Source: Devosia sp. A8/3-2 (GTDB lineage: Bacteria; Pseudomonadota; Alphaproteobacteria; Rhizobiales; Devosiaceae). Taken from it: a stretch of 64,000 nt of DNA. This document shows, piece after piece, positions 37,331 to 46,308 of the stretch (its first letter is position 1; each line of letters starts with the position of its first letter). The notes under the pieces are model-generated. The model did not search any database. It saw nothing but the letters and a program-made list of their open reading frames with translations, and was not told the DNA's origin. The position numbers were made by a program, and so were the translations under genes. The stretch spans positions 2,334,156-2,398,155 of the forward strand of contig CP104974.1 of assembly GCA_025452255.1 (NCBI GenBank), read 5' to 3'.

Positions 37331-37557
37331 TGCCGCAGCGGCCGTCCAATCGCGAGATCAAGGCGCTCACTCATTTGGGTGAAGACAATGCGCTCGGACC
37401 CGGCGACTTTAAGGATATCGGCGAGAAGGTTTTCGCCAGTATGCTCAAGAAGGGCTGGGTCGTGCCGGCTGATGTGCCGGGGAAATATCGGGCGACCATC
37501 AAGGGGCTGACGATCCACGAGGGTGAGATCATCTTTGCGGGGCGGCTTAGGAAGTAG
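37330..37557 (+). CDS. Conserved-looking small protein of unknown function coupled to thrS
   Basis: Intact, 75 residues; its ATG overlaps the thrS TGA (TGATG). The sequence is rich in Lys and Gly (LGPGDFKDIGEKVFASMLKKGWVV, GKYRATIKGLTIHEGEIIFAGRLRK) with no signal peptide or membrane segment. I do not recognise the family. The coupled start and good composition support a real gene; its function cannot be inferred beyond co-expression with thrS. Confidence 0.75.
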   Translation: MPQRPSNREIKALTHLGEDNALGPGDFKDIGEKVFASMLKKGWVVPADVPGKYRATIKGLTIHEGEIIFAGRLRK

Positions 37558-37571
37558 AGTCTTTGTTGGGT

Positions 37572-37687
37572 ACCCCCTCCTAGCCTCCCCCTGATAGGGG
37601 GAGGGACTGGCCGGTGGGGGTGAGCTAGATCGTGCGTCGCACACAATATGTTCCTCCCCCTATCAGGGGGAGGCTAGGTGGGGGTAG
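37572..37687. repeat. Second pair of facing CCTCCCCC...GGGGGAGG palindromic elements
   Basis: Two palindromes, at 37572-37606 (CCTCCCCCTGATAGGGGGAGG core) and 37651-37687 (CCTCCCCCTATCAGGGGGAGG core), are near-perfect inverted copies of each other over about 35 bp and share the family of 6758-6876. The 44-bp spacer is not repeated. They separate the 75-residue gene from arfB. Confidence 0.85.
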
Positions 37688-37696
37688 TCTTTCGTC

Positions 37697-38134
37697 ATGC
37701 CTGATCCCATCGTCATCACCCGTACTGTGAGCATAGATCCCTCGGAAATCGAGGAGAGTTTCGTGCGTTCGGCGGGGCCGGGTGGCCAGAATGTCAACAA
37801 GGTGTCGAGCGCGGTGCAGCTGCGGTTTAACCTCTTGGCATCGCCTAATATTCCCGAGGCGATGAAGCGGCGGGTGGCTGTGTTGGCGGGCAAAAGGCTG
37901 ACAAAGGATGGGGTTATCGTCATCACCGCCAATGCGCATCGCGACCAGCCGATGAACCGTGCGGACGCGCAGCGGCGGCTGGTGGACTTGCTGCTTTCAG
38001 GCGCTTATGCGCCCAAGGCGCGGGTGGCGACGCGGCCGACATTTGCATCCAAACAGCGGCGGCTGGAGGGGAAAGCCATCCGCTCGAGCACCAAATCCCT
38101 TAGAAACAGAAGGCCGGACCTCGATGGAGCCTAA
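37697..38134 (+). CDS. arfB: Alternative ribosome-rescue factor ArfB (YaeJ, peptidyl-tRNA hydrolase ICT1-like)
   Basis: Intact, 145 residues. Releases peptides from stalled non-stop ribosomes. The catalytic GGQ is at residues 29-31 in RSAGPGGQNVNKVSSAVQLRF, followed by LTKDGVIVITANAHRDQPMNRADA, and a basic C-terminal tail (SKQRRLEGKAIRSSTKSLRNRRPD) that in ArfB enters the empty mRNA channel. The stop lies 11 bp inside the following epimerase gene. Confidence 0.94.
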   Translation: MPDPIVITRTVSIDPSEIEESFVRSAGPGGQNVNKVSSAVQLRFNLLASPNIPEAMKRRVAVLAGKRLTKDGVIVITANAHRDQPMNRADAQRRLVDLLLSGAYAPKARVATRPTFASKQRRLEGKAIRSSTKSLRNRRPDLDGA

Positions 38135-39134
38135 GCGTATCTTCGTGACGGGAACGGCTGGGTTTATCGGGTTTCATCTGGCGCAGCGCCTGCTGGCCGA
38201 TGGGCATATTGTCACCGGCTATGACGGGGTGACCGATTACTACGATGTGAGCCTCAAACGGGCGCGGCTCCAGCTGCTGGCCGAGCAGCCCAATTTCACG
38301 TTCGTGGAGGCCATGCTGGAAGATGGCGAGCGGCTGAAACGGGCGCTTAGGGAGAGCGATGCGCAGCTGGTGTTCCATCTCGGCGCGCAGGCGGGGGTGC
38401 GCTACAGCATCGAGCATCCGCAGAGCTATGTGCAATCCAATCTGGTGGGGACATCGAACCTGCTGGAGGCGGCGCGCGAGGCGCCGCCGGAACACCTAAT
38501 TTTTGCCTCGACCAGTTCGGTCTATGGCGGCAATACCAAGATACCCTTTACCGAGACCGACCGGGCCGATAGCCCGGTATCGCTCTATGCCGCGACCAAG
38601 AAATCGGGCGAGGCCATGGTGCATTCCTATTCCCACCTGTGGGGGATTGCGGCGACCAGCGTGCGGTTTTTCACGGTCTATGGGCCGTGGGGACGCCCGG
38701 ACATGGCGCTGTTCAAGTTTGTTTCGGCGATGCAGCAGGACAAGGCCATCGACATCTATGGCGAAGGCAAGATGCGGCGCGACTTTACCTATGTCGACGA
38801 TCTGGTCGATGCGCTGGTGCGGCTGGCGGGGAGGCCACCGGTCAAGGGCGAGCCGGTCAAGGGCGACAGTCTTTCGGCGGTGGCGCCCTATCGAGTGGTC
38901 AATATTGCGGGCGGCAAGCCGAGCGAGCTGATGGCGTTTGTCGCGGCGGTCGAGCATGCCATGGGGCGGAAGGCCAAGCACAATATGCTGCCGATGCAGC
39001 AGGGTGATGTGGTGGCGACGCAGTCTGATACGGCGCTGTTGCATGAGCTGATCGGCGGGTTGCCGGAGACGCCGATCGAGGTGGGTGTGGCGCGGTTTGT
39101 CGAGTGGTATCGGCATTATTACAACGTGAATTGA
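38124..39134 (+). CDS. NAD-dependent nucleotide-sugar epimerase, UDP-glucuronate 4-epimerase type
   Basis: Intact, 336 residues. Extended SDR with FVTGTAGFIGFHLAQRLL (GxxGxxG), TGYDGVTDYYDVSLKRARLQLL (typical of the UDP-GlcA/UDP-galacturonate epimerase branch), HLGAQAGVRYSIEHPQSYVQSN, STSSVYGG with the catalytic Ser, and LYAATKKSGE with the YxxxK pair. The substrate is probably UDP-glucuronate, giving UDP-galacturonate for surface polysaccharide. ATG 38124 overlaps arfB by 11 bp. The phosphomannomutase gene follows within 10 bp. Confidence 0.9.
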   Translation: MEPKRIFVTGTAGFIGFHLAQRLLADGHIVTGYDGVTDYYDVSLKRARLQLLAEQPNFTFVEAMLEDGERLKRALRESDAQLVFHLGAQAGVRYSIEHPQSYVQSNLVGTSNLLEAAREAPPEHLIFASTSSVYGGNTKIPFTETDRADSPVSLYAATKKSGEAMVHSYSHLWGIAATSVRFFTVYGPWGRPDMALFKFVSAMQQDKAIDIYGEGKMRRDFTYVDDLVDALVRLAGRPPVKGEPVKGDSLSAVAPYRVVNIAGGKPSELMAFVAAVEHAMGRKAKHNMLPMQQGDVVATQSDTALLHELIGGLPETPIEVGVARFVEWYRHYYNVN

Positions 39135-39142
39135 GTGGTACA

Positions 39143-40545
39143 TTGAGTATTTCCAGCCTGAAATTTGGGACGAGCGGTCTGCGTGGTCTGGCTTTGGAGC
39201 TGGAGGGGCAAGCGGCGCGGCGCTATGTGGCTGCGTTTTTGCGGCATGTGCAGGGGCTGGGGCAGCTGGGCGGCGGCAAGGTGTTTATCGGGCGGGATTT
39301 CCGGCCGTCGAGCCCGGCCATTGCGGCGGATTGCGCGGCTGCGATCGGGCTTTTCGGGCTTGAGGCGGTCGACTGCGGCGGGGTGCCGACACCGGCGCTG
39401 GCGCTGCATGCCATGGCGGCGGGATGCTGCGCCATCATGATCACCGGCAGCCATATTCCCCGGATCGGAATGGGCTGAAATTTTATGTGCCGGGCGGGGA
39501 AATCAGCAAGGCGGATGAGGCGGGAATTCTTGCGGCGCTGCGGGATGAGGTTGTGCCGGATAGCGCGACGACGATGAGCGATGAATTCGCGCTCGTCGTG
39601 GAGCGCTATTTTAAGCGTTATGCCGGGCTGTTGCCGAAGGGGGCGCTGAAGGGGCTGCGGATTGGGGTATTTGAGCATTCCAGTGTGGCGCGGGATGTGC
39701 TCGGGCAGATCATGCGGCAGGCGGGCGCCGAGGTGGTGAGCCCGGGGCGCACGGAGGAATTCGTGGCGGTGGATACCGAAGCGTTTGGCGACGCGGTGCT
39801 TGGCCCGCTTAGGGGCTGGATTGCCAGCGAGAAGCTTGATGCCATTGTGTCCTCGGATGGGGATGGCGATCGGCCGCTGCTGATGGATGGCAAGGGCGAA
39901 TTTGTGCGCGGCGATGTGCTGGGGCTGCTGGCGGCGCAATTGTTGGGCGCGCGGACGGTGGTGACGCCGGTGACGTCCAATTCGGCGCTGGAGCGGACGG
40001 GATTTTTCGAGACCGTGCTGCGCACCAAAGTGGGCTCGCCCTATGTGATCGAGACGATGGAAACGGCTGATGATGGCGTGGTTGGCTTTGAGGCCAATGG
40101 CGGCACGTTTGTCGGCGACGGCATTGTGGTGGATGGGCTTGTGCTGGCGCCGCTGCCGACGCGGGATGCCGTGTTGCCGCTGCTGTGCGCGCTGGGGATT
40201 GCGGCGCGGCGGGGCGTGGGGGTGGACGCGATAGTCGCGGAGCTGCCGCTGCAATATGCGCTGGCTGATCGGCTGCAGGATGTGGCGGCGGATCGGAGCG
40301 GGCCGTTTTTGCGGCGTCTAGGCGAGGACAAGGCCTTTGCCGAGGCGTTTTTGCGCCGCATGGGATTGCGAGCCTGTCCACGATTGATGGCCTGCAGTTT
40401 CGCACGCTGTCGGGGGATATGGTGCATTTCCGGGCGTCGGGGAATGCGCCGGAGCTGCGGTGTTATGTCGAGGGGAGCACGGCCGAAGTGGCGCGGGAAT
40501 TGTTGGCCCGGGGCATGCGGGCGGCGGCGGAGCAGGTTCGGTAGG
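39143..40545 (+). CDS. Phosphomannomutase/phosphoglucomutase family, frameshifted
   Basis: Alpha-D-phosphohexomutase providing sugar 1-phosphates for polysaccharide. The start is TTG 39143 (MSISSLKFGTSGLRGLA). The catalytic Ser loop is MITGSHIPSPDRNGLKF, interrupted by a shift near 39460; the metal loop is SSDGDGDRPLLM, the sugar loop GFEANGGTFVG, and the phosphate-binding loop RASGNAPELRCY after a shift near 40370. TGSHIP replaces the usual TASHNP, as in one alphaproteobacterial subgroup. Restored length is about 467 residues. A strong terminator follows at 40568. Confidence 0.87.
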
Positions 40546-40567
40546 GCGTGAGCTTTGGTTGTTACGG

Positions 40568-40597
40568 AAAAGGCCGCTCCCCGGGGAGCGGCCTTTT
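40568..40597. terminator. Bidirectional intrinsic terminator
   Basis: Perfect 15-bp dyad AAAAGGCCGCTCCCC / GGGGAGCGGCCTTTT with T/A tails on both sides. It lies 22 bp beyond the phosphomannomutase stop and 5 bp beyond the restored stop of the convergent secreted-protein gene, so it ends both. Confidence 0.92.
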
Positions 40598-40602
40598 TGT
40601 TT

Positions 40603-42389
40603 TTACTTCGCGACGGCTCCGGATGTTGACCTTGCCGATCAGGGCGGCGGGGTCGTTTTCGGCGGCTATGAAGTCGAAGAGGCCCGTGCCCGGATCGGCC
40701 TTGGCAGTCATGTCGATGGTGAGTTGCTTGGCCTTGCCGCTGACGAAGCTGTTGATGGCTGCACCCACTTTTTGGGCTTCGGCGGCGCCGGCGAGGAAGC
40801 CGACGATGGTGCCTTCGGCTAGCCCGGCAAAGATCGGGCGCATGGCGGCGGGGTCGGAGCCTTGTTCTTTGGCGACGGTGGCCGGATTATGTCGGAGAGG
40901 CCGGCATCGGTCACGTCGACCCGCAGGTGGTTGATAGCCGGGCCCATTGCCGCCGTCATGACGGCATTTTCGTTAAGGCCGAACAGGGTTTCGGTCGCGT
41001 TGGTCACGGTGCCGGTGAGCAGGACTTTGGCCAGATCGGCGCCGGTGATCGAGACCTCGTCGATATCGATCTTGTTTTCGGCCTCGTTCCGGAGGCATCG
41101 ACGGTGAAGCCGGCATCGATCGTGGTGAGGCCCAGCTCGGCCAATTGGCGGATCTCCTCATCGTCGCTGTCCTTGGGCAGGTTGACGACGATATTGCTGG
41201 CCGAGGTGAGCAAATCGGTGGGAATGCCGTTGCGATAAGCGCCCAGAGTCAGATCAAAGGCGCCAAGGCTGGCGGCGATGCGGCCATCGGCATTTTCGGG
41301 ATCGGGTACGTCCACATCGACATCAGCGACGGAGAAGCCGGCGAAGGCGGGAATCAATGAACGGGCATTGGCTTCGAGCCGGGCCCGGTCGATGGCTTCG
41401 GGCGCTGCCTGCACCACGGCAATGGGACCGCTGAGGTCAGTTTCCTTGATAGCGATAGTGCCGATGCCGATCTTGCCGTCGCCCTCGACGGTGATGTCCA
41501 GCCCGCTCAGGGTGATCGTGGGATAGATGCCGGGGCTCATTCCAGCCATGGTCATGCTGTCGAGGGAGAAGGTCAGGGGGCGATCCTGCGCATCGACGCC
41601 GCTGCACTCGAAGCCGCCGAATTCGGCGGGAGAGGATTCAAAGGCGGTGAACACATCGGCATAGAGATGCATGAGCTTGCCGATGGTCTCGGGCGAGGGT
41701 GTTTCGCCCTCATTTTCCATGGCTTCGCTCAGGCCGATGAAATCGGCAAAGCTGAAGTTCAACGGGCGCGCCTTGAACTCGGCCGCGGTCATCGGACCGA
41801 AGGTGCAGGACATGTCGGGCGCAGCCACTTTGCCGCCCTCGAATTTAAGATCGGTATAGATGGTTTCGAGTTCGGTCTGGCCGGCGGCGTCGACCGTGCC
41901 ATACATGCCCAGAACGCCCGAAATATTGAAATTATTGGCCGAGAAGGGGCCCATATCCGCCGAACCCAGCTCGCCGCTGTCAAAGCCGGACTCGGCCAGC
42001 TTGACCGAGCCGGCAACGCCATCGACGACATCGCTCAGCACCAGATCGGTGAAGGTGACGACGGTGTCATTGGTGGTGTCGCCAATGGTGGTGGTGACGT
42101 TGACCGAGATTTCGGGAATGGTGATGCTGGTGGCGCTGAGGCCTGCCAGTTCTTCGGCATGATCGGTGACGTTGCCGCTGAAGATGTCGCGCAGCGTTGC
42201 TTCATCGAGATTGGAATCAACCGCGTCCACGGTGGGGATTTCCACGGTGAACTCGGTGACGGGCGCCGGAGCCGGGGCTGGGGTCTTGACCTTCTGCGCC
42301 TGGGCAGTGCCGGCGGGCAGAGCCACGCTCAGCAGGCAAACGGCGGCCACAGCGCCCGAGCGCTGCCGGGATGTTGGGCTAATCATCAT
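40603..42389 (-). CDS. Large secreted protein of unknown function, frameshifted
   Basis: I do not recognise the family. ATG 42387-42389 leads into a Sec signal (SGAVAAVCLLSVALPAGTAQAQ), a Pro-Ala linker (KVKTPAPAPAPVTE), and about 550 acidic, Gly/Ala/Thr-rich residues alternating beta-type segments (TSITIPEISVNVTTTIGDTTND, GIYPTITLSGLDITVEGDGKIGIG, GIPTDLLTSASNIVVNLP). Similar themes recur about three times, suggesting internal repeats. Shifts are near 41093, 40890 and 40625; the last gives a natural end GAVAK and TAA at 40603-40605. Restored length is about 595 residues. Periplasmic or outer-membrane-associated location is inferred. A strong terminator follows. Confidence 0.75.
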
Positions 42390-42575
42390 CAATCTTCTCG
42401 TGGTTCGTTTGGCGCGCAATCTGCGGCATTGAGCTGATTGCTTCAATAGCCAAAGGAGAGGCGAATTGTCCGTTTTGGGCGGCCAGTGTCATGGTGGCGA
42501 CACATGCCGGAGGCCCGGTGGCCATACGGCCTTACCGAGCGCGGCAGATCGCGCCCGGACGAGATTGGTGTGCGC

Positions 42576-43364
42576 TCAGGAGCCCGTGCCGCGCAGGAAT
42601 TCGCGGTGCATGGTAATCAGGATGATGCGCAAATCCAGCAGCAGCGAGAAATTCTGGATATAGGCAACGTCGTGATCGATGCGGCCGATGGCTTGCTCGC
42701 TCTGCGAGGTTGGGCCGCGATAGCCGTTGGCCTGCGCCCAGCCGGTGAGGCCCGGACGCATATGGCGGCGATAGCTGTAATAGGGCACCAGATGCTCATA
42801 GGGCAGGCCGGCGGCTAGTTGCCCTTCGACATGGGGACGCGGCCCCACCAGCGACATGTCGCCCCGCAGCACGTTGAGCAATTGGGGAAGCTCATCGATG
42901 CTGGTGCGGCGCAGGAACCGGCCGAGCGGCATGACCCGCCTCGTCCTCGGCCACCGTCTGGTCCACCCTGTCGAGTATTGCAGCGCTCCATATACATGGA
43001 GCGGAACTTGAGAATTGTGAAAATGCGGCCACCCCGGCCTACGCGGGGCTGGCGAAACAATGCCGGGCCCGGATCGGACAGGCGGATCGCCGTGGTCACC
43101 ATGAGCAGCAGGGGCAGCAGGAACGCAAGGGCCAGCAGGGACACAGCAATGTCGAACGCGCTTGAGCGTCAGTTCAAGCTGACGGCGAGACGTCATCGTC
43201 AGATCGGCCGGATACTTGCCGGTCCAAAACGAGCGCAGGCCATTGGCGGACCGCTCGCTCAGGCGCAAGGAAACCTGAGGATAGGGAAGTGCAGGCACGT
43301 CATTATTATTTGCAGATGCGGAGTAATCTTGCAGCAGATGCGGATTGCTACTGTCAAACGACAT
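42576..43364 (-). CDS. Undecaprenyl-phosphate sugar phosphotransferase, ExoY type, frameshifted
   Basis: Starts the polysaccharide repeat by moving a sugar 1-phosphate onto undecaprenyl phosphate at the inner membrane. A short N-terminal part without the multi-span WcaJ domain precedes one membrane helix ([23 protein letters not shown]), then the bacterial sugar transferase core: [69 protein letters not shown] and the end [19 protein letters not shown]. Shifts lie near 43150, 42965 and 42940. ATG 43362-43364. Restored length is about 262 residues. It faces the first flippase gene across an AT-rich gap. Confidence 0.9.
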   Translation of the reverse strand: MSFDSSNPHLLQDYSASANNNDVPALPYPQVSLRLSERSANGLRSFWTGKYPADLTMTSRRQLELTLKRVRHCCVPAGPCVPAAPAAHGDHGDPPVRSGPGIVSPAPRRPGWPHFHNSQVPLHVYGALQYSTGWTRRWPRTRRVMPLGRFLRRTSIDELPQLLNVLRGDMSLVGPRPHVEGQLAAGLPYEHLVPYYSYRRHMRPGLTGWAQANGYRGPTSQSEQAIGRIDHDVAYIQNFSLLLDLRIILITMHREFLRGTGS

Positions 43365-43415
43365 AGTCTTCACCCTCACGAACCTGCCATGCGCCTGCCG
43401 CTGCGGTGGCATTAA

Positions 43416-43791
43416 TAGTCTGTTAATGATCGCATGAGGCTTGAATCCCGGCAATAGGGCGAGTGCAATGTGAACACTTCGTCATGCCGTTGATATACTT
43501 ACGAAAAATTCCAGAACACGCGCATTTGTGTTGCAGGAAATCAACATTGTTTGCTGCAATATTTGTCCTTTTGGTCCAGTTTTTCTTTTTAAGACTCATA
43601 ACTAACGAGAATTTGCTTCCTTATGATTCTGTATTGTGGGTTAACTTAAGTTATGCATTCATCATAAATAAAACTCCGTGTATTTGTTCATTGGGTGGGT
43701 ATTGCTGTGCCGCGCATTTTTGATCGAGGCTGGTGATGCTCTTGATCTTGTTGATCGCTGGGTGTCGATCAGCTCAGCTTCCGCACCATAG
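43416..43791. other. AT-rich intergenic island between the ExoY-like and flippase genes
   Basis: This stretch is visibly richer in A and T than its surroundings, with poly-T and TTAA tracts around 43550-43690. The short open frame inside (43463-43723) has no family resemblance and probably arises from the low GC. It should hold divergent promoters for the ExoY-like gene and the flippase. Confidence 0.6.
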
Positions 43792-45273
43792 ATGAGCTAT
43801 GCCGAGAAATTTCGCCGGGGCGTCGCATGGTCGACACTGGGTGGTGCCGGCAATAATCTGATCAGCTTTCTGGTTTTTGCCCCGGTGGTTCGGGTGGTCG
43901 AGCCACGGGTGATCGGCGTGATGGCCGTGGCGCTGATCTTTGTCGATATGGGCAAGATCTTTGTTTACGCGGGGGTTCCCGATCTGATCGTGCGGCAGAA
44001 GGTCTGGAGCGATGGCTTTGCCATGATGTGCTTCTGGCTGAACCTTGCAGCCGCGGCACTTTCGGCACTTCTGGTGGTTGGCATTATCGGTCCGCTGGTT
44101 GACGTCTACTTCGCCCGGGGCACCATTGTGGTGCTCGCCGTGCTCTCGTCCTGCTTCATCATCGACAGTATTCGCGTGGTGCCGGAGGCCAGGTTGCGGC
44201 GCGATCTGGATTATAAAACCCCGGCCCGCCGCGGCGTGGGCGCCAATGTCCTGTCCGGCATATTGGGCGTGGCCATGGCGCTGACGGGCTGGGGCATCTG
44301 GGCGCTGGTGGCCCAGCGGGTCTGCAGTTCGTTGCTGACGACGATCTTTACCCCGGTGGCGGCGCGATGGGTGCCCACCACCCGGGGCAGTGTGGAGGGG
44401 TTGTGGAGCGTGATCGGCCATTCCGTGGGGCTGGTCGGCGCGGCGCTGCTGAAGCTGCTGTCGGAGCGATTGCCCGACCTCATGCTGGGCCCGGCGCTGG
44501 GGCCGGTGCCTGTGGCCGTGTTTCGGGTTGGCTCGCGCGGCTTTGACGCGCTGGTGCAATTGACGATCAATCCGGTGCGGTCGACCTCCCTGTCGGCCTA
44601 TGCTCAACGTGCCCATGCCGGGCGGCTTGGGGAGAGTGTGATCAACTCGCTGGCCATCGTATCCATGCTGACATTTCCGCTGTTTTTCGGTGCAGCCAGA
44701 GTGGCGCGGCCATTCGTGGTTTTGATCTTTGGCGACGAATGGCGCAGCTCGGCGGTGATCATGCAGGTCTTATGCATGGCCAGTCCGCCCTTGCTGTTGG
44801 GGGCGATGCTGCAATCGGCGCTGTCGGCAAACCATGATACCAAGCTGATTTTCGGCCTTAACGCGGTGTCAGCGGCCACGACCTTTGTGACCTTGCTGGT
44901 GAGCGTGCCGCTGTTCGGACTGGTGGGGGCGACCATAGCGCTCGCCATCCGCAGCTATCTGGGCATGATCTTCAATATCGGTGTGACCAGCCCGGTGATC
45001 GGCATGCGGCCGTGGCCGGTGATGGTCGTGCTGTTGCCGGCGCTGGCGGGGAGCGCGGTGATGCTGACCTCGGTGCTGGCGCTCGATCGCTATGCGCTGG
45101 GCGGATATCCCGAGATTGTCGCGCTGGGTATCTCGGTGGGTTTTGGTGCGGTGCTCTATCTATTGATCATGACAGTAATATTCAGGGATCATACCATGCA
45201 ATATATGGGGGATTGGTTCAGCAGGTTGCCGAAATTCTCGAAATTGACTTTCATGAGGCATGTTAATAGATAA
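43792..45273 (+). CDS. Wzx-type polysaccharide flippase (first copy)
   Basis: Intact, 493 residues, about 12-14 hydrophobic segments. It moves lipid-linked repeat units across the inner membrane. Family landmarks: FRRGVAWSTLGGAGNNLISFLVFAPVVR, GVPDLIVRQKVWSDGFAMMCFW, RRDLDYKTPARRGVGANVLSGILGVAMALTGWGIWALVAQ, LSERLPDLMLGPALGPVPVAVFRVGSRGFDAL, and ATIALAIRSYLGMIF. It is clearly homologous to the minus-strand flippase at 50.4-52.0 kb over its full length. It is the first gene of a rightward block. Confidence 0.92.
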   Translation: MSYAEKFRRGVAWSTLGGAGNNLISFLVFAPVVRVVEPRVIGVMAVALIFVDMGKIFVYAGVPDLIVRQKVWSDGFAMMCFWLNLAAAALSALLVVGIIGPLVDVYFARGTIVVLAVLSSCFIIDSIRVVPEARLRRDLDYKTPARRGVGANVLSGILGVAMALTGWGIWALVAQRVCSSLLTTIFTPVAARWVPTTRGSVEGLWSVIGHSVGLVGAALLKLLSERLPDLMLGPALGPVPVAVFRVGSRGFDALVQLTINPVRSTSLSAYAQRAHAGRLGESVINSLAIVSMLTFPLFFGAARVARPFVVLIFGDEWRSSAVIMQVLCMASPPLLLGAMLQSALSANHDTKLIFGLNAVSAATTFVTLLVSVPLFGLVGATIALAIRSYLGMIFNIGVTSPVIGMRPWPVMVVLLPALAGSAVMLTSVLALDRYALGGYPEIVALGISVGFGAVLYLLIMTVIFRDHTMQYMGDWFSRLPKFSKLTFMRHVNR

Positions 45274-45475
45274 ATATGCAATTGATCTTCGAGAAATTAC
45301 TGTTGTTTTTGTATTGCAATAGCGATTGGATGCGCTAGTTTCTCCTCCGAGGTAAATAGTCCGTAAAGTAGAGTGCACTGCGTTTGACGAGCCGATGTCT
45401 TCGGCGCGACGGGCTATGTGCGTTCTTCTCCGGGCCGCAAATAACAATGAAGACTGTGTAGTAAGCGGGTGGGGC
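45274..45475. promoter_or_regulatory. AT-rich leader upstream of the sugar-nucleotide operon
   Basis: About 200 bp with AT-rich patches (around 45274-45345 and 45360-45390) and a GCAAT...ATTGC dyad near 45279-45320. No gene is seen. It is the likely promoter region of the operon beginning with the cytidylyltransferase. Confidence 0.45.
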
Positions 45476-46252
45476 ATGAAAGTAGCAGTTCTTGCGGGTG
45501 GTTTTGGTACGCGTCTCAGCGAGGAGACCGCCATCCGGCCCAAGCCCATGGTCGATGTGGGCGGCTACCCGATCCTCTGGCACATCATGAAGATCTATGC
45601 CCATCACGGGCTGACCGATTTTGTCATTCTGGGCGGATACAAGGTCGAGGTGATCCACGATTACTTCCTCAATTATCGCGCCAAGCTGACGGACTTTACG
45701 GTTTCGCTGCGCAGCGGCGAGGTCAAATGGCTGGGCAAGCCGGTCGAGGACTGGACGATCACGGTGCTCGATACCGGCGATGACGCGATGACCGGGGGCC
45801 GCCTGCGAGCGGCGCGGGACTATCTTTCGGACGGCACGTTCTGCCTGACCTATGGCGATGGCGTGAGCGATGTCGATGTCAATGCGGTCATCGACCTACA
45901 TAAGCGGCAGAGCAATCTCTGCACCCTGACCGCGGTGACCCAGCCGGGGCGCTATGGTGCGCTGCGCATGCAGGAAGACGGGCGGGTGGACGGGTTCCAT
46001 GAGAAGGGCGCCCATGACGGCGGGTTGATCAATGGCGGCTTTTTCGTGTGCGAGCCGGAGGTGTTCGAGCTGATCGATGGGCCGCAGACCGTGTGGGAGG
46101 GCGATCCGATGGATCGGATGATCGCCAAGGGCAAGCTCGGCAGCTACCACCACCGTGGCTATTGGCAATCGATGGATTCCCTGCGCGACCGCAAGATTCT
46201 GGAAGAGGCTCGGGCGACCGGCAAGGCGCCGTGGAAGGTTTGGGCGGACTGA
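45476..46252 (+). CDS. rfbF: Glucose-1-phosphate cytidylyltransferase
   Basis: Intact, 258 residues from ATG 45476. Makes CDP-glucose from CTP and glucose 1-phosphate. The nucleotidyltransferase signature AVLAGGFGTRLSEETAIRPKPMVDVGGYPILWHIMKIY is followed by CLTYGDGVSDVD, TLTAVTQPGRYGAL, GGLINGGFFVCEPEVFELI and GYWQSMDSLRDRKILEE, closely following RfbF. No CDP-glucose 4,6-dehydratase gene is present in the window, so the CDP-sugar fate is unusual. First gene of a five-gene operon. Confidence 0.93.
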   Translation: MKVAVLAGGFGTRLSEETAIRPKPMVDVGGYPILWHIMKIYAHHGLTDFVILGGYKVEVIHDYFLNYRAKLTDFTVSLRSGEVKWLGKPVEDWTITVLDTGDDAMTGGRLRAARDYLSDGTFCLTYGDGVSDVDVNAVIDLHKRQSNLCTLTAVTQPGRYGALRMQEDGRVDGFHEKGAHDGGLINGGFFVCEPEVFELIDGPQTVWEGDPMDRMIAKGKLGSYHHRGYWQSMDSLRDRKILEEARATGKAPWKVWAD

Positions 46253-46308
46253 TATTTGGGTGAGGGCGGTCTGACCTAAGTCTTTGTGCGCGTTAGGGAA
46301 GAAGTTGC

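Noticed and set aside
43463-43723. An 86-residue frame in the AT-rich gap
   Set aside because: No ribosome site, odd composition (many Cys, Phe, Leu, Ile) and no family resemblance; a low-GC gap explains it.
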